Shown piece by piece: positions 25,898-33,065 of a stretch of DNA of 64,000 bases. The notes beneath the pieces were generated by a model that was not told the DNA's origin, did not search any database, and saw only the letters and a list, made by a program, of their open reading frames with translations. This DNA is from Eubacteriaceae bacterium (GTDB lineage: Bacteria; Bacillota; Clostridia; Eubacteriales; Anaerofustaceae), in assembly GCA_009782875.1 (NCBI GenBank), contig WRIE01000005.1:21904-85903 (forward strand). The letters are read 5' to 3'. A program made the translations under genes and the position numbers. Within the stretch, counting starts at the first letter, position 1. Every line of letters begins with the position of its first letter.

Positions 25898-27025
25898 TTA
25901 CTCGGCAAGGGGATGGTAGTGGAAAGGCTCACGCCCCGGAAAAAGGCCGGGATGGAATATTGCAGCCAAATCCAGCACTTGGTCGGCAAGCTGGTCTGTA
26001 AAGTACCAGTATCCCACATGGAATTGCCAAATCTTTTTGTCGACAACCACTTGGGAATCCTCCAGCACAGGCACCATCGCCAATAGCGCATTGTAGTTGG
26101 CGACAGAGTTTTCGTTCATTGACAAAATCCATAAATCAGCGTTGGCCAAGGTGTCGAAAAACTCCTCAAAGCTTAGCTGCCCCGGGGTTTCGTGCAAGAA
26201 CTCGCCACCGGCAGCGCGGACCTGGTTAGCCACAAAAGAGTCTGGCCCGGAAACATAGACAGTGCCTTGGTAAATCGAGCCATAAGCGATTTTTGGCTTG
26301 TCCACAACATTGGCAATAACCGCGTTCATTTCATCGAGTTTGGCAAATTGCTCGCTAACGTACTTGACCGCCTCATCGTCTATGCCAAAAAATGGCGCGA
26401 AAAAAAGCTGCCATTCCATGCGCCCCTCATGTCTTGCCTCCATGTACTCGTTGTTTACGGCATAAGGAATGCCAAGGCTCTCAAGCATTGCAATAAGCTC
26501 TGTTAGGGCTGATGTGCCTGTATACACAAACACCAAATCTGGGTTAATAAGCTGCATAAGCTCGTAATCTGGGGCGCTCCAGCTTCCAAGATACTTGATG
26601 TCGCAGCCGGATTCAGCAATGTCTTTATCCATTTCCGGATTTGTGCCTTGCGCGCTGGTTATGCCAGCCACACAATCCCAAACATCGAAAGGCGCTATCA
26701 TCCCGACATGCGTTGTAGAGCCAAACACAGCTTTTTGCAAGGGGATTGCCAGTACTGTCATATCCTCATAGCCGGAAGGCGCTTCCTGCCCTCTCGGCAC
26801 AAGCAAAAACTTCTGGTTTTCCGCGTCAGTAACGATTTTGACGCCATTCTCCAAATATTCTACCGAAAACCCCGTGGCGTATTTTAGCTCCATAAATGAG
26901 CTTTCAGGAGCGCGCCCATCCCCCTCCGGCTTTGCGCTGCCGCTTCCTGTGTTGTTGCATGCTGCGATTAGCGCAAAAGCGAAGATTGCGGCAGCGGCAA
27001 ACACTGCTTGGTGTTTCTTTTTCAT
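25898..27025 (-). CDS. corrinoid/metal-chelate ABC transporter substrate-binding lipoprotein (BtuF/FepB superfamily)
   Basis: A 375-residue lipoprotein: signal peptide AVFAAAAIFAFALIAAC with lipobox LIAAC, then a Gly/Ser linker. The ATG at 27025 has AGGAG upstream. The fold is that of the periplasmic-binding class with one long helix between two lobes: VLAIPLQKAVFGSTTHVGMI, DIKYLGSWSAPDYELMQLINPDLVFVY and KIAYGSIYQGTVYVSG. It should bind a corrinoid or related chelate outside the cell. It follows a cobalamin riboswitch and its terminator directly and is followed by cobN 161 bases downstream. No permease or ATPase is adjacent, so it must use a transporter encoded elsewhere. Confidence 0.82.
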   Translation of the reverse strand: MKKKHQAVFAAAAIFAFALIAACNNTGSGSAKPEGDGRAPESSFMELKYATGFSVEYLENGVKIVTDAENQKFLLVPRGQEAPSGYEDMTVLAIPLQKAVFGSTTHVGMIAPFDVWDCVAGITSAQGTNPEMDKDIAESGCDIKYLGSWSAPDYELMQLINPDLVFVYTGTSALTELIAMLESLGIPYAVNNEYMEARHEGRMEWQLFFAPFFGIDDEAVKYVSEQFAKLDEMNAVIANVVDKPKIAYGSIYQGTVYVSGPDSFVANQVRAAGGEFLHETPGQLSFEEFFDTLANADLWILSMNENSVANYNALLAMVPVLEDSQVVVDKKIWQFHVGYWYFTDQLADQVLDLAAIFHPGLFPGREPFHYHPLAE

Positions 27026-27105
27026 TATGATTTCTCTCCTTGTGTTTGATTGCCTGTCCGTTTGGTAAAAATAAACTGGTTTGAATACGGCAGCCACGCT
27101 GCCAC

Positions 27106-27147
27106 AAAAAAGAAACACGCCTCTAACTGGGCTTAGAGGCGTGTTTG
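27106..27147 (-). terminator. attenuator terminator of cobalamin riboswitch 1
   Basis: On the minus strand, AAACACGCCTCTAA pairs perfectly with TTAGAGGCGTGTTT around a 6-base loop, followed by CTTTTTT. It lies between the riboswitch and the binding-protein gene, so B12 binding probably ends transcription here. Confidence 0.85.
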
Positions 27148-27204
27148 CCATGACACGTTATCCATCACGCTACCTCCTCTATCACTCGTAGAATCAGATT
27201 TGCA

Positions 27205-27360
27205 CAAAAACAGTTGGGTCTTCTGGCTCAGTTTCATCATCTGCCCAGCCTTCCCAGGACAAACCCAGTGGCATTTTAGGCAGACTCCACTTTACAGCGG
27301 CGGGACCGCGTGGGATTTTCACCCAACTTCTCAGGAAATGAAAGGCAAAGCCTATCATTT
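27205..27360 (-). promoter_or_regulatory. cobalamin riboswitch 1
   Basis: On the minus strand the conserved blocks occur in the right order: GGGTGAAAATCCCACGCGGT, CCCGCCGCTGTAA, GCCACTGG, GGGAAGGC and the B12 box AGCCAGAAGACCC. These match the core of adenosylcobalamin-type riboswitches. It controls the binding-protein and cobN genes. A TTGACA at 27413-27418 may be the -35 box of its promoter. Confidence 0.92.
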
Positions 27361-27420
27361 ATCAACTGTCTTTTATAAGTATTGTTATTAAATTGTGATT
27401 GTTGTTGAATATTGTCAATA

Positions 27421-27825
27421 TAGCATAGCATATGCGAGCCGCAACGGTCAATGAGTCTTGCCGTTAATAAATGAAGTTTAAGTTGCGTTTCATACCCCCA
27501 CAAGGCCTTTGGCTTAACCGCCCCTATAAAAATGCCTTAGGATTTGCAGTTCATTTTTAAAACACCTCAAAAATTGCGCTGCAAAACATCCCACATGCCA
27601 GGCAATATCACCTAGCGGTACGCGTTGTAGTGTTAAAGGCTGCCTTTCCGTATATAGGCTGGGAAGCCTTGCCATAGGTTTTGGAATTAGCTTGGATGGC
27701 TAAAATTCCCCCTAAATAAAACCATTTAAATCAAAAGCACAAATACTTTGAAGTATTGTCACTCATTTTAGACTCCATGGTATAATTAAGATAAGTTAAA
27801 ATTTACCTTCAAACAAGGAGAAGAA
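27421..27825. other. divergent intergenic region
   Basis: Between the riboswitch promoter area and the rightward zinc-ribbon gene. Only the promoter at 27756-27786 is recognisable. Confidence 0.4.
27756..27786 (+). promoter_or_regulatory. promoter of zinc-ribbon protein gene
   Basis: TTGTCA, then TGGTATAAT (extended -10, TATAAT at 27781-27786). The spacer is 19 bases, longer than ideal, which the TG extension may compensate. Confidence 0.5.
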
Positions 27826-28413
27826 ATGGGTATTTGGGGAATGGCTGTACATAAAGTAAAATCAGTGGCGGCAAGGGCAAAATCAAGGGCGGCAAGCCTC
27901 GTGGCTACCCTGAAGATAAAAGGGGAGGTTTCCAGCGCCCAAGAGTCTTTGAAAGCCCAATATACGGTGTTGGGGGCAAAATACTATTCCTTGCATGCCC
28001 AAAACCCAGACCCTGCGCTTGAAAGCATATGCGCTGCAATTGACGGCATTAATAGCCAAATCGAGGCATGGGAAAGAGAAATTGCCACACTGGGATCAAT
28101 CGGAGAGTGCCCCCAGTGCGCGGCGAAAATCCAAAAAGGCTCTGTGTTCTGCGAAGTGTGCGGACTTCGGCTGTCAGGGGCGCAACCATCCCAAAGCAGG
28201 CTGTGCCCATCATGCGGCGGGCAAGTGTCGCCGGATGCCATGTTCTGCAAAAGCTGCGGCAGCAAGCTTCCCCATGGGCTTGGCGGCACAGTTCTTGGGC
28301 AGCCTGCTGAAGTAGAAGAGAGTGGACAGGAGCAATTTGAACCAGAAGACCAAGAAGCTGTCCAAGGGCAGAAGAGTGGGATAGTATCGGCATTTTCGAA
28401 GCTGATATCCTAG
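27826..28413 (+). CDS. double zinc-ribbon protein with N-terminal helical region
   Basis: A 195-residue protein; ATG with AGGAG 7 bases upstream. Residues 1-95 are basic, then helical (VKSVAARAKSRAASLVATL; coiled-coil-like), without a membrane segment. Two four-cysteine zinc ribbons follow: CPQCAAKIQKGSVFCEVCG (about 102-120) and CPSCGGQVSPDAMFCKSCG (about 130-148). The C-terminus is acidic. Such double zinc-ribbon proteins are common in Firmicutes and have no single known function. It is a single-gene unit between two corrinoid-related loci but shows nothing that links it to them. Confidence 0.75.
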   Translation: MGIWGMAVHKVKSVAARAKSRAASLVATLKIKGEVSSAQESLKAQYTVLGAKYYSLHAQNPDPALESICAAIDGINSQIEAWEREIATLGSIGECPQCAAKIQKGSVFCEVCGLRLSGAQPSQSRLCPSCGGQVSPDAMFCKSCGSKLPHGLGGTVLGQPAEVEESGQEQFEPEDQEAVQGQKSGIVSAFSKLIS

Positions 28414-28466
28414 CTTTAGCCGTCCTTGGGCAGGGGGCAGTAATGGCAGCAAGCCATAATCAAAAG

Positions 28467-28512
28467 AAAAAGCCGCTTTAGGGAGCGTGGCGCCCCAAAG
28501 CGGCTTTTCAAA
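28467..28512. terminator. bidirectional terminator
   Basis: AAAAAGCCGCTTT and AAAGCGGCTTTT form the stem, serving the rightward zinc-ribbon gene and the leftward BtuF-like gene. Confidence 0.85.
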
Positions 28513-28532
28513 ATTTCTTAGCAATTTATTGT

Positions 28533-29453
28533 TCAATCCCAATCAAGCTCCGGATGTATAAATTTGGCAAGGATCTCCAAACCTTCGACAAACCGCGGGC
28601 CTGGGCGGGCTATTATATCAGCTTCAGGATCAGTGAACCCAACATAGTACACATTGCCTTCAACAAAAGCTGTGATCGACTCAAATCCTGCTGGCATCAC
28701 GAAGTAGTCTTGGTCGAAGAGGCAGATGTACACTTCAGGGTCTCTTTCGACAACAACCTCAGCAGATAGCTGGGGCGAGGAGTACTCATACTCGTAAGCA
28801 ATATTGTCCCCTTTCAACAATCCAAGGGCGTTTCCAAGGATGTCTTTCTTGCTTGAAGAGTATAAATCCATAACATCAAGGAAAACCCTTTTGGAAGGCA
28901 CGCCTTCAAGCTTTGCTTGGAGCGCGGCCAAATCCCATTCCAGCTTTTCTACCAGAGCCTGCGCTTCGCTATCGTGGCCAGTGATTTTGCCAAACTCCAA
29001 AATAGAAGCGTATATGTCATCCACTGTCTCATAGAGGGTCGTGTAAACAGGTATGCCTGCTTGCTCAAGGGCTGCCAAGTGGTCTCCGCCAAACACTCCC
29101 GATGTGACAACCAAGTCTGCCCCGAGCTCTATGATGCGCTCAATGTTAGCAGTGCTGCTGTCTCCAACCGTCTCCAAGGCATCTGTTGCCTGGGGGTAGT
29201 TGCACCATAAGCTTTTTGCGACAATTTTATCGCCGGCGCCAATGGCGAAAAGCGATTCAGTTGTGTTGGGGCTCATCGAAACGATGTTCATCGGCTCTTT
29301 TTCAAAAGTGATGGATATTCCCATGCTGTCTACAACCGTCATGGGGAAAGCTCCTTCTTGTCCCTGGCTACCTTGCTGGCTTGAAGGCTTGGAGCATGCA
29401 GCTAGCGCAACAAGCATAATAAGCGCAAGCAGTAGCTTTGGCGTTTTCTTCAT
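28533..29453 (-). CDS. BtuF-like cobalamin-binding lipoprotein of an ABC importer
   Basis: A 306-residue lipoprotein: signal peptide LLLALIMLVALAAC with lipobox ALAAC, then a Gln/Gly/Ser linker. The binding-protein fold is visible in NIVSMSPNTTESLFAIGAGDKIVAKSLWCNYP, typical of BtuF/FepB-type proteins, with ADLVVTSGVFGGDHLAALEQAGIPVYTT following. It is directly downstream of a second cobalamin riboswitch and attenuator, so vitamin B12 or a corrinoid is the likely ligand. The gene stands alone; permease and ATPase genes are not adjacent. It is only distantly similar to the other binding protein at 25.9-27.0 kb, so the two probably prefer different ligands. Confidence 0.85.
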   Translation of the reverse strand: MKKTPKLLLALIMLVALAACSKPSSQQGSQGQEGAFPMTVVDSMGISITFEKEPMNIVSMSPNTTESLFAIGAGDKIVAKSLWCNYPQATDALETVGDSSTANIERIIELGADLVVTSGVFGGDHLAALEQAGIPVYTTLYETVDDIYASILEFGKITGHDSEAQALVEKLEWDLAALQAKLEGVPSKRVFLDVMDLYSSSKKDILGNALGLLKGDNIAYEYEYSSPQLSAEVVVERDPEVYICLFDQDYFVMPAGFESITAFVEGNVYYVGFTDPEADIIARPGPRFVEGLEILAKFIHPELDWD

Positions 29454-29519
29454 TTAAATTCCCTCATTTTCTATATTCTACATGATTCTACTTGCCATGT
29501 GCCAAGAGCGCAATTTAAT

Positions 29520-29547
29520 GTTGCGTGGAGTGGCGACTCCACGCAAC
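29520..29547. repeat. perfect 12-bp hairpin in the leader of the BtuF-like gene
   Basis: GTTGCGTGGAGT and ACTCCACGCAAC around GGCG. It has no T run on the minus strand and lies about 67 bases upstream of the start codon, beyond the attenuator. It may shape the leader RNA. Confidence 0.6.
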
Positions 29548-29582
29548 CCAAGGAGGAGTAAGGAGCGGGGATCCGCCAATAT

Positions 29583-29611
29583 AAAAAGCCTCTCTTATGT
29601 AATAGAAAGGC
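29583..29611 (-). terminator. attenuator terminator of cobalamin riboswitch 2
   Basis: On the minus strand, GCCTTTCT pairs with AGAGAGGC (one G-U) around an 8-base loop, followed by TTTTT. It lies just downstream of the riboswitch. Confidence 0.7.
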
Positions 29612-29649
29612 GGAAGCTCAAAAAAGAGACGCTTCCCCCGAAGGCTATG

Positions 29650-29790
29650 ATGCGATGAAAGGTTTTCTGACTTTAAAGGCGGCTAGCAGCAATTGCCTTC
29701 CCAATTTCTCAGTGGCGCATGCTTGCCTTATTACAGCAGCGGGGGGCTGTTCCGTATCCAACGGGATTCCCTTTATACATCGACATTCAG
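29650..29790 (-). promoter_or_regulatory. cobalamin riboswitch 2
   Basis: On the minus strand: GGGAATCCCGTTGG, CCCCCGCTGCTGTAA, GCCACTGAG, TTGGGAAGGC and AGTCAGAAAACC in this order, matching the cobalamin riboswitch core. The B12 box is slightly divergent (AAAA where GGAG is usual). It controls the BtuF-like gene. Confidence 0.88.
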
Positions 29791-29933
29791 GTTAAATTAG
29801 CATGATCCAGTGCTCTTGGACATCATAGCATATCAGCTTAAAAAAAACAAGAAAAAAAGAGGGGATGAGAAACGCGCCCTTAAAAAAGGGCGCGGCAAGA
29901 TAAACATTAAACCACAAAGCGGCAATAACACAG

Positions 29934-30080
29934 CTAAATTTTTAGGGGAACTATCCGGTTGAGGCTTAGAAACATGGCTTTGGCGAGGGCAAGCCTCTCG
30001 TTTTCGTCGGCTTCCCAGCTTTCATCAGCCACAAGCCTTTCAAAGAGCTCTATGATCGTGTAATTATTGGTTAATTCCAT
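29934..30080 (-). CDS. 48-residue acidic/helical protein coupled to the UroD-family gene
   Basis: The frame MELTNNYTIIELFERLVADE... is 48 codons and ends with NRIVPLKI. It starts 10 bases after the stop of the UroD-family gene, and the AAGGAAG that overlaps that stop can serve as ribosome site, so translation is probably coupled. The chain is one amphipathic helical hairpin (LFERLVADESWEADENERLALAKAMFLSL). I do not recognise it. It may be a small partner of the methyltransferase-like protein. It is too short for most gene finders. Confidence 0.55.
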   Translation of the reverse strand: MELTNNYTIIELFERLVADESWEADENERLALAKAMFLSLNRIVPLKI

Positions 30081-30090
30081 CACACTTGAC

Positions 30091-31272
30091 CTACTTCCTT
30101 GATAATTCGTCAGCTAGCTCGTAAACTGCGCGGATAACTTCTGGGGTCGCATCCCCTCCGCATAATAGGGGCTTGTTCTGCAAGAAGATGAAGCCGCCTC
30201 CGGGAGCGAATGTGTCAAAACACTTTTTCACATAGTCTTTGCACTTCTCAATGCTGCCCATGCGCAGCAAGTCGGCAGTGATCCCTGCCCCAATCGAGCA
30301 CCAATCGCCGATTTGCTTATGGACTTCAAACGGGTCGTCCTCGTCAAGCATAAAGACTACAGACCCTTGTGGAAGTTGGCGGTAGCGGTCCAGGGTATTG
30401 AGGAATTGCCCCTCTCCCTTGATCCAGAACTTGACGCCGGCTTCCATAAACGGCATGCAAGCATCCCTGAAGTCGTTGAAGAAATACTTGTCGAAAAGCG
30501 GCGGCGACAAAAAGCACTCGCTATGGTATGTGGCAGAGCCAAGGGGGTGGGGTTTGCCTATGTAATCCTTGACATCATATGGGAAGCTTTTGGTTGCCTT
30601 GATCGCAGCGCAAGCTGCGTCAACCAGCTCTGGGCGCCTTCTCAAGTCTGAGAGTGTTGCTGGTATGCCCCTCAAATGGTCAAAGAGGGTATTGAGGTTT
30701 GAGCCGAATCTGACCGAGGTAGAGTCGGTCAAATTGAGTATCCCCCTCTCTTCAAATATGTTGTTGGTTATGCGCCTATTTGTGTTTGTGAATACTTTGA
30801 AGATTGACGCTGCTTTTTTCAATGACTCGTAAGCCTCGTCGGGACTGTCGACATTCAATGCGGGGAAGTTGCGCTTGACCCATTCGTCAGAAGCGAAATT
30901 TTCAAGGTCGTCAATGATTTTCGGGTATTCTTCAGCTGCGATAAAACTCAGCTCTCCTTGGGCGTGCTGCAGGGTCGTGCCGTCCCTGGCAATCACGTAA
31001 GACTTTGATCCCAACGTTTCGTGCATGCGGACGGAATGGCTGATGCCCGGGCTCATTGCTATGTAGTCAAGGGGCACATCATCGAGGAAGGCAATATACT
31101 CCTCCACAGTCCTGTCAGGGTCGTCGATGACATCAAGGTATGTGCCACCGCGGTATGTGAGGGGCCACATGATGACTTCAGCGCCGACAGGCACCTTTTT
31201 TGGCTCTTTGAAGCTGATAGCGTCAACGAAGTTTTGTTTTCGCTGTTCTTTCAAATCAAGGGTTTGATCCAT
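30091..31272 (-). CDS. uroporphyrinogen decarboxylase (URO-D) family protein, probable corrinoid-dependent methyltransferase (MtaA/CmuA-like)
   Basis: A 393-residue protein with GGAGGG upstream of the ATG. It has the URO-D TIM-barrel pattern but lacks the usual N-terminal RPPVW-type motif of true HemE, since there is VPVGAEVIMWPLTYRG instead. The C-terminal part GGGFIFLQNKPLLCGGDATPEVIRAVYELADEL is typical of the methyltransferase branch, which moves methyl groups between corrinoid proteins and a thiol or tetrahydrofolate. No other heme genes are nearby, whereas two B12-controlled units are. This supports a methyltransferase role, but the substrate is unknown. It is first in a two-gene unit with the 48-residue ORF. 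Confidence 0.75.
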   Translation of the reverse strand: MDQTLDLKEQRKQNFVDAISFKEPKKVPVGAEVIMWPLTYRGGTYLDVIDDPDRTVEEYIAFLDDVPLDYIAMSPGISHSVRMHETLGSKSYVIARDGTTLQHAQGELSFIAAEEYPKIIDDLENFASDEWVKRNFPALNVDSPDEAYESLKKAASIFKVFTNTNRRITNNIFEERGILNLTDSTSVRFGSNLNTLFDHLRGIPATLSDLRRRPELVDAACAAIKATKSFPYDVKDYIGKPHPLGSATYHSECFLSPPLFDKYFFNDFRDACMPFMEAGVKFWIKGEGQFLNTLDRYRQLPQGSVVFMLDEDDPFEVHKQIGDWCSIGAGITADLLRMGSIEKCKDYVKKCFDTFAPGGGFIFLQNKPLLCGGDATPEVIRAVYELADELSRK

Positions 31273-31332
31273 TTGTTTCCCTCCGTTTTTTTATTATGCC
31301 GCCATCTATACAATATCGAATCGGCTGTGTAA

Positions 31333-31360
31333 ATTATAACAAATACCAGCGCTATAACAA
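31333..31360 (-). promoter_or_regulatory. promoter of the UroD-family gene
   Basis: TTGTTA, 16 bases, TATAAT on the minus strand, about 60 bases upstream of the start codon. Confidence 0.65.
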
Positions 31361-31993
31361 AATTTTGGACTTTACTAGTAAAAAAAACTTGCACAAGTTG
31401 CATATGCATAAAATATAGGCTAATTTAGAATAATAAATCACAAAAATGATTTTATTTTGTTCTAACACTAAAAAACAAAAGGGAATTGTTGCAACTTCCG
31501 ATATGTATATGTAAAAATAGAACCGGGCAAGGCTCTCAAATTGCTGTTTATATGGACAGAGGGCAATTCTATAGTTACGCTGCTATTGGGCTTGGAAGGC
31601 GGAAAAAGAAGGCAAAAAAATTCCACCTGCTGCCAGTGTACTGCAAAATGCTTTTTGGGGGCTATTGGAAAAATTGCGCTCCTGGATAAAGGCAAGCTAT
31701 TGGCGCCAAGTTGCAGTAATTAATGAAAATCAGGGACAAAACTAAACGGGTATATTGAAGAAAATGCAATTGCCACTGTAACGGAATTATAAGAAGAATA
31801 AAAAAAGGAGTTTGCCAAAACGAGCGGCATTATAGACTTTAAAAAAACTCGAAAAAGAATCGGCGCTTTCCAGCTATAGGGATCTAAAAACCGCTTTTGG
31901 CTATTCTTACCTTTTGGCACGGCCAATGCCAAAAGCCAAGCCAGTGCCAAAAAGGTTTGTTCGAATTGTGAAGTTTTGGCAATAGGAACCAAT
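31361..31993. other. gene-free stretch upstream of a lipoprotein gene
   Basis: About 630 bases with no supported gene. A-rich and T-rich, with short open frames that lack ribosome sites. It should carry the promoter of the rightward lipoprotein gene, which I cannot place. Confidence 0.4.
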
Positions 31994-32614
31994 GTGAAAC
32001 CACGAAAGAAAACAATCTTGGCAGTAGTGATGCTTGCCGCTGCCCTCCCAGCATGCGCAAGGCAAAGAAACAACCAACAAACCCTATCAACCCCCCGCTT
32101 GCAAGATTGGATAAGGGAAGGCACATACAGCTATGAATATGAGGTGTCAACTGTGTCAGAGTCAAGCTCTATGGAAGCCACAGGCAAAATTGCGGTCCAA
32201 GGCGCAAAGATGTCTATTGAGACTAATATAGAAATACAAAATGGCATTTCCTCAAAGAGCAATATCCTCATTGACGGGGATGAGACATACATGATCGACC
32301 ATGAGGGCAAGATGCTCTACAAGATGGGGAATATGGGATTTGAGATACCATCAGGCATTGTTGTGGATGCCAGCGGCCTGCAAAAGGCAGGGGAGGGCCA
32401 AGGCGAATTTGAGGGGGCAAACCTCAGCTACGAGGATTTCGAGGCGGTAGGCGTGAAAATGCGGTTTTATTACGATGGCGCTGATGCTGTGGCGATCGTG
32501 TCGGAAATGCAAGGGTATTTGACTACATTGAAAATCAAAAACGCCTCGAACACTGTGCCATCGGGGTCTTTTGACATTCCTGAAGGATACCTGGTTATCG
32601 AGTACAATTTTTAG
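31994..32614 (+). CDS. lipoprotein of unknown function
   Basis: About 206 residues from a GTG at 31994 (TAGGA about 8 bases upstream). The start KPRKKTILAVVMLAAALPAC is a lipoprotein signal with lipobox LPAC. The rest has the beta-rich pattern of LolA/LppX-like or DUF4412-like outer-surface lipoproteins: YSYEYEVSTVSESSSMEATGKIAVQG, MSIETNIEIQNG and ETYMIDHEGKMLYKM. These folds bind lipids or act as chaperones, but the family cannot be fixed from this alone. A hairpin terminator follows at about 32.7 kb, so it is a single-gene unit. Confidence 0.7.
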   Translation: MKPRKKTILAVVMLAAALPACARQRNNQQTLSTPRLQDWIREGTYSYEYEVSTVSESSSMEATGKIAVQGAKMSIETNIEIQNGISSKSNILIDGDETYMIDHEGKMLYKMGNMGFEIPSGIVVDASGLQKAGEGQGEFEGANLSYEDFEAVGVKMRFYYDGADAVAIVSEMQGYLTTLKIKNASNTVPSGSFDIPEGYLVIEYNF

Positions 32615-32681
32615 TCAACTCTAAAGCAGACTACAAGTAAAAACCGCTTTAGCCAGCTGTTGGCTTGCTATAAAACCAAAT

Positions 32682-32724
32682 AGCTGCTAAACCACTTTTA
32701 AGCGATAGCAGCTATTTTTATTTT
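32682..32724 (+). terminator. terminator after the lipoprotein gene
   Basis: AAATAGCTGCTA and TAGCAGCTATTTTTA form a stem with a T tract. It also precedes the end of the convergent Cys-rich gene. Confidence 0.75.
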
Positions 32725-32734
32725 CTCAAGTGGC

Positions 32735-32932
32735 CTATCTGAACAATGACGGGTGCCTGAAGGCCACATTTGACAGGATTTGGTCAAATACGCCCTTCTC
32801 GCACCTTTCGCCAACAAAACGCCTGCAATTCCTGCAAGAGGAGCCAAAGTCTCCCGTATCGTTTACAAATGCTTGTATAACCGGGTCGTATTGCGAGCAA
32901 TTCTCGGCAACGACTTCATATTTGTCACGCAT
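32735..32932 (-). CDS. small cysteine-rich protein downstream of addA
   Basis: A 65-residue protein without membrane segments. Four cysteines (residue 12, CRNC at 33-36, and residue 44 in GERCEKGVFDQIL) could hold one zinc or a small iron-sulfur cluster. The ribosome site (GGCGGT) is weak. It ends near the terminator of the convergent lipoprotein gene and lies 133 bases past the end of addA on the same strand, so it may be co-transcribed with addBA. I do not recognise a named family. The composition and start look real. Confidence 0.55.
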   Translation of the reverse strand: MRDKYEVVAENCSQYDPVIQAFVNDTGDFGSSCRNCRRFVGERCEKGVFDQILSNVAFRHPSLFR

Positions 32933-33065
32933 AGCTTTTTACCGCCTTTTACAATAATTCTTACCCATACTTTCCCCAGGGCAGGGCGGCCATATGTGCT
33001 GCTATGTCAAATAATGCTGAAAAAAGAGGACAAAATTAATCCCTCCAGGGCCATAAAAGCCCTAT

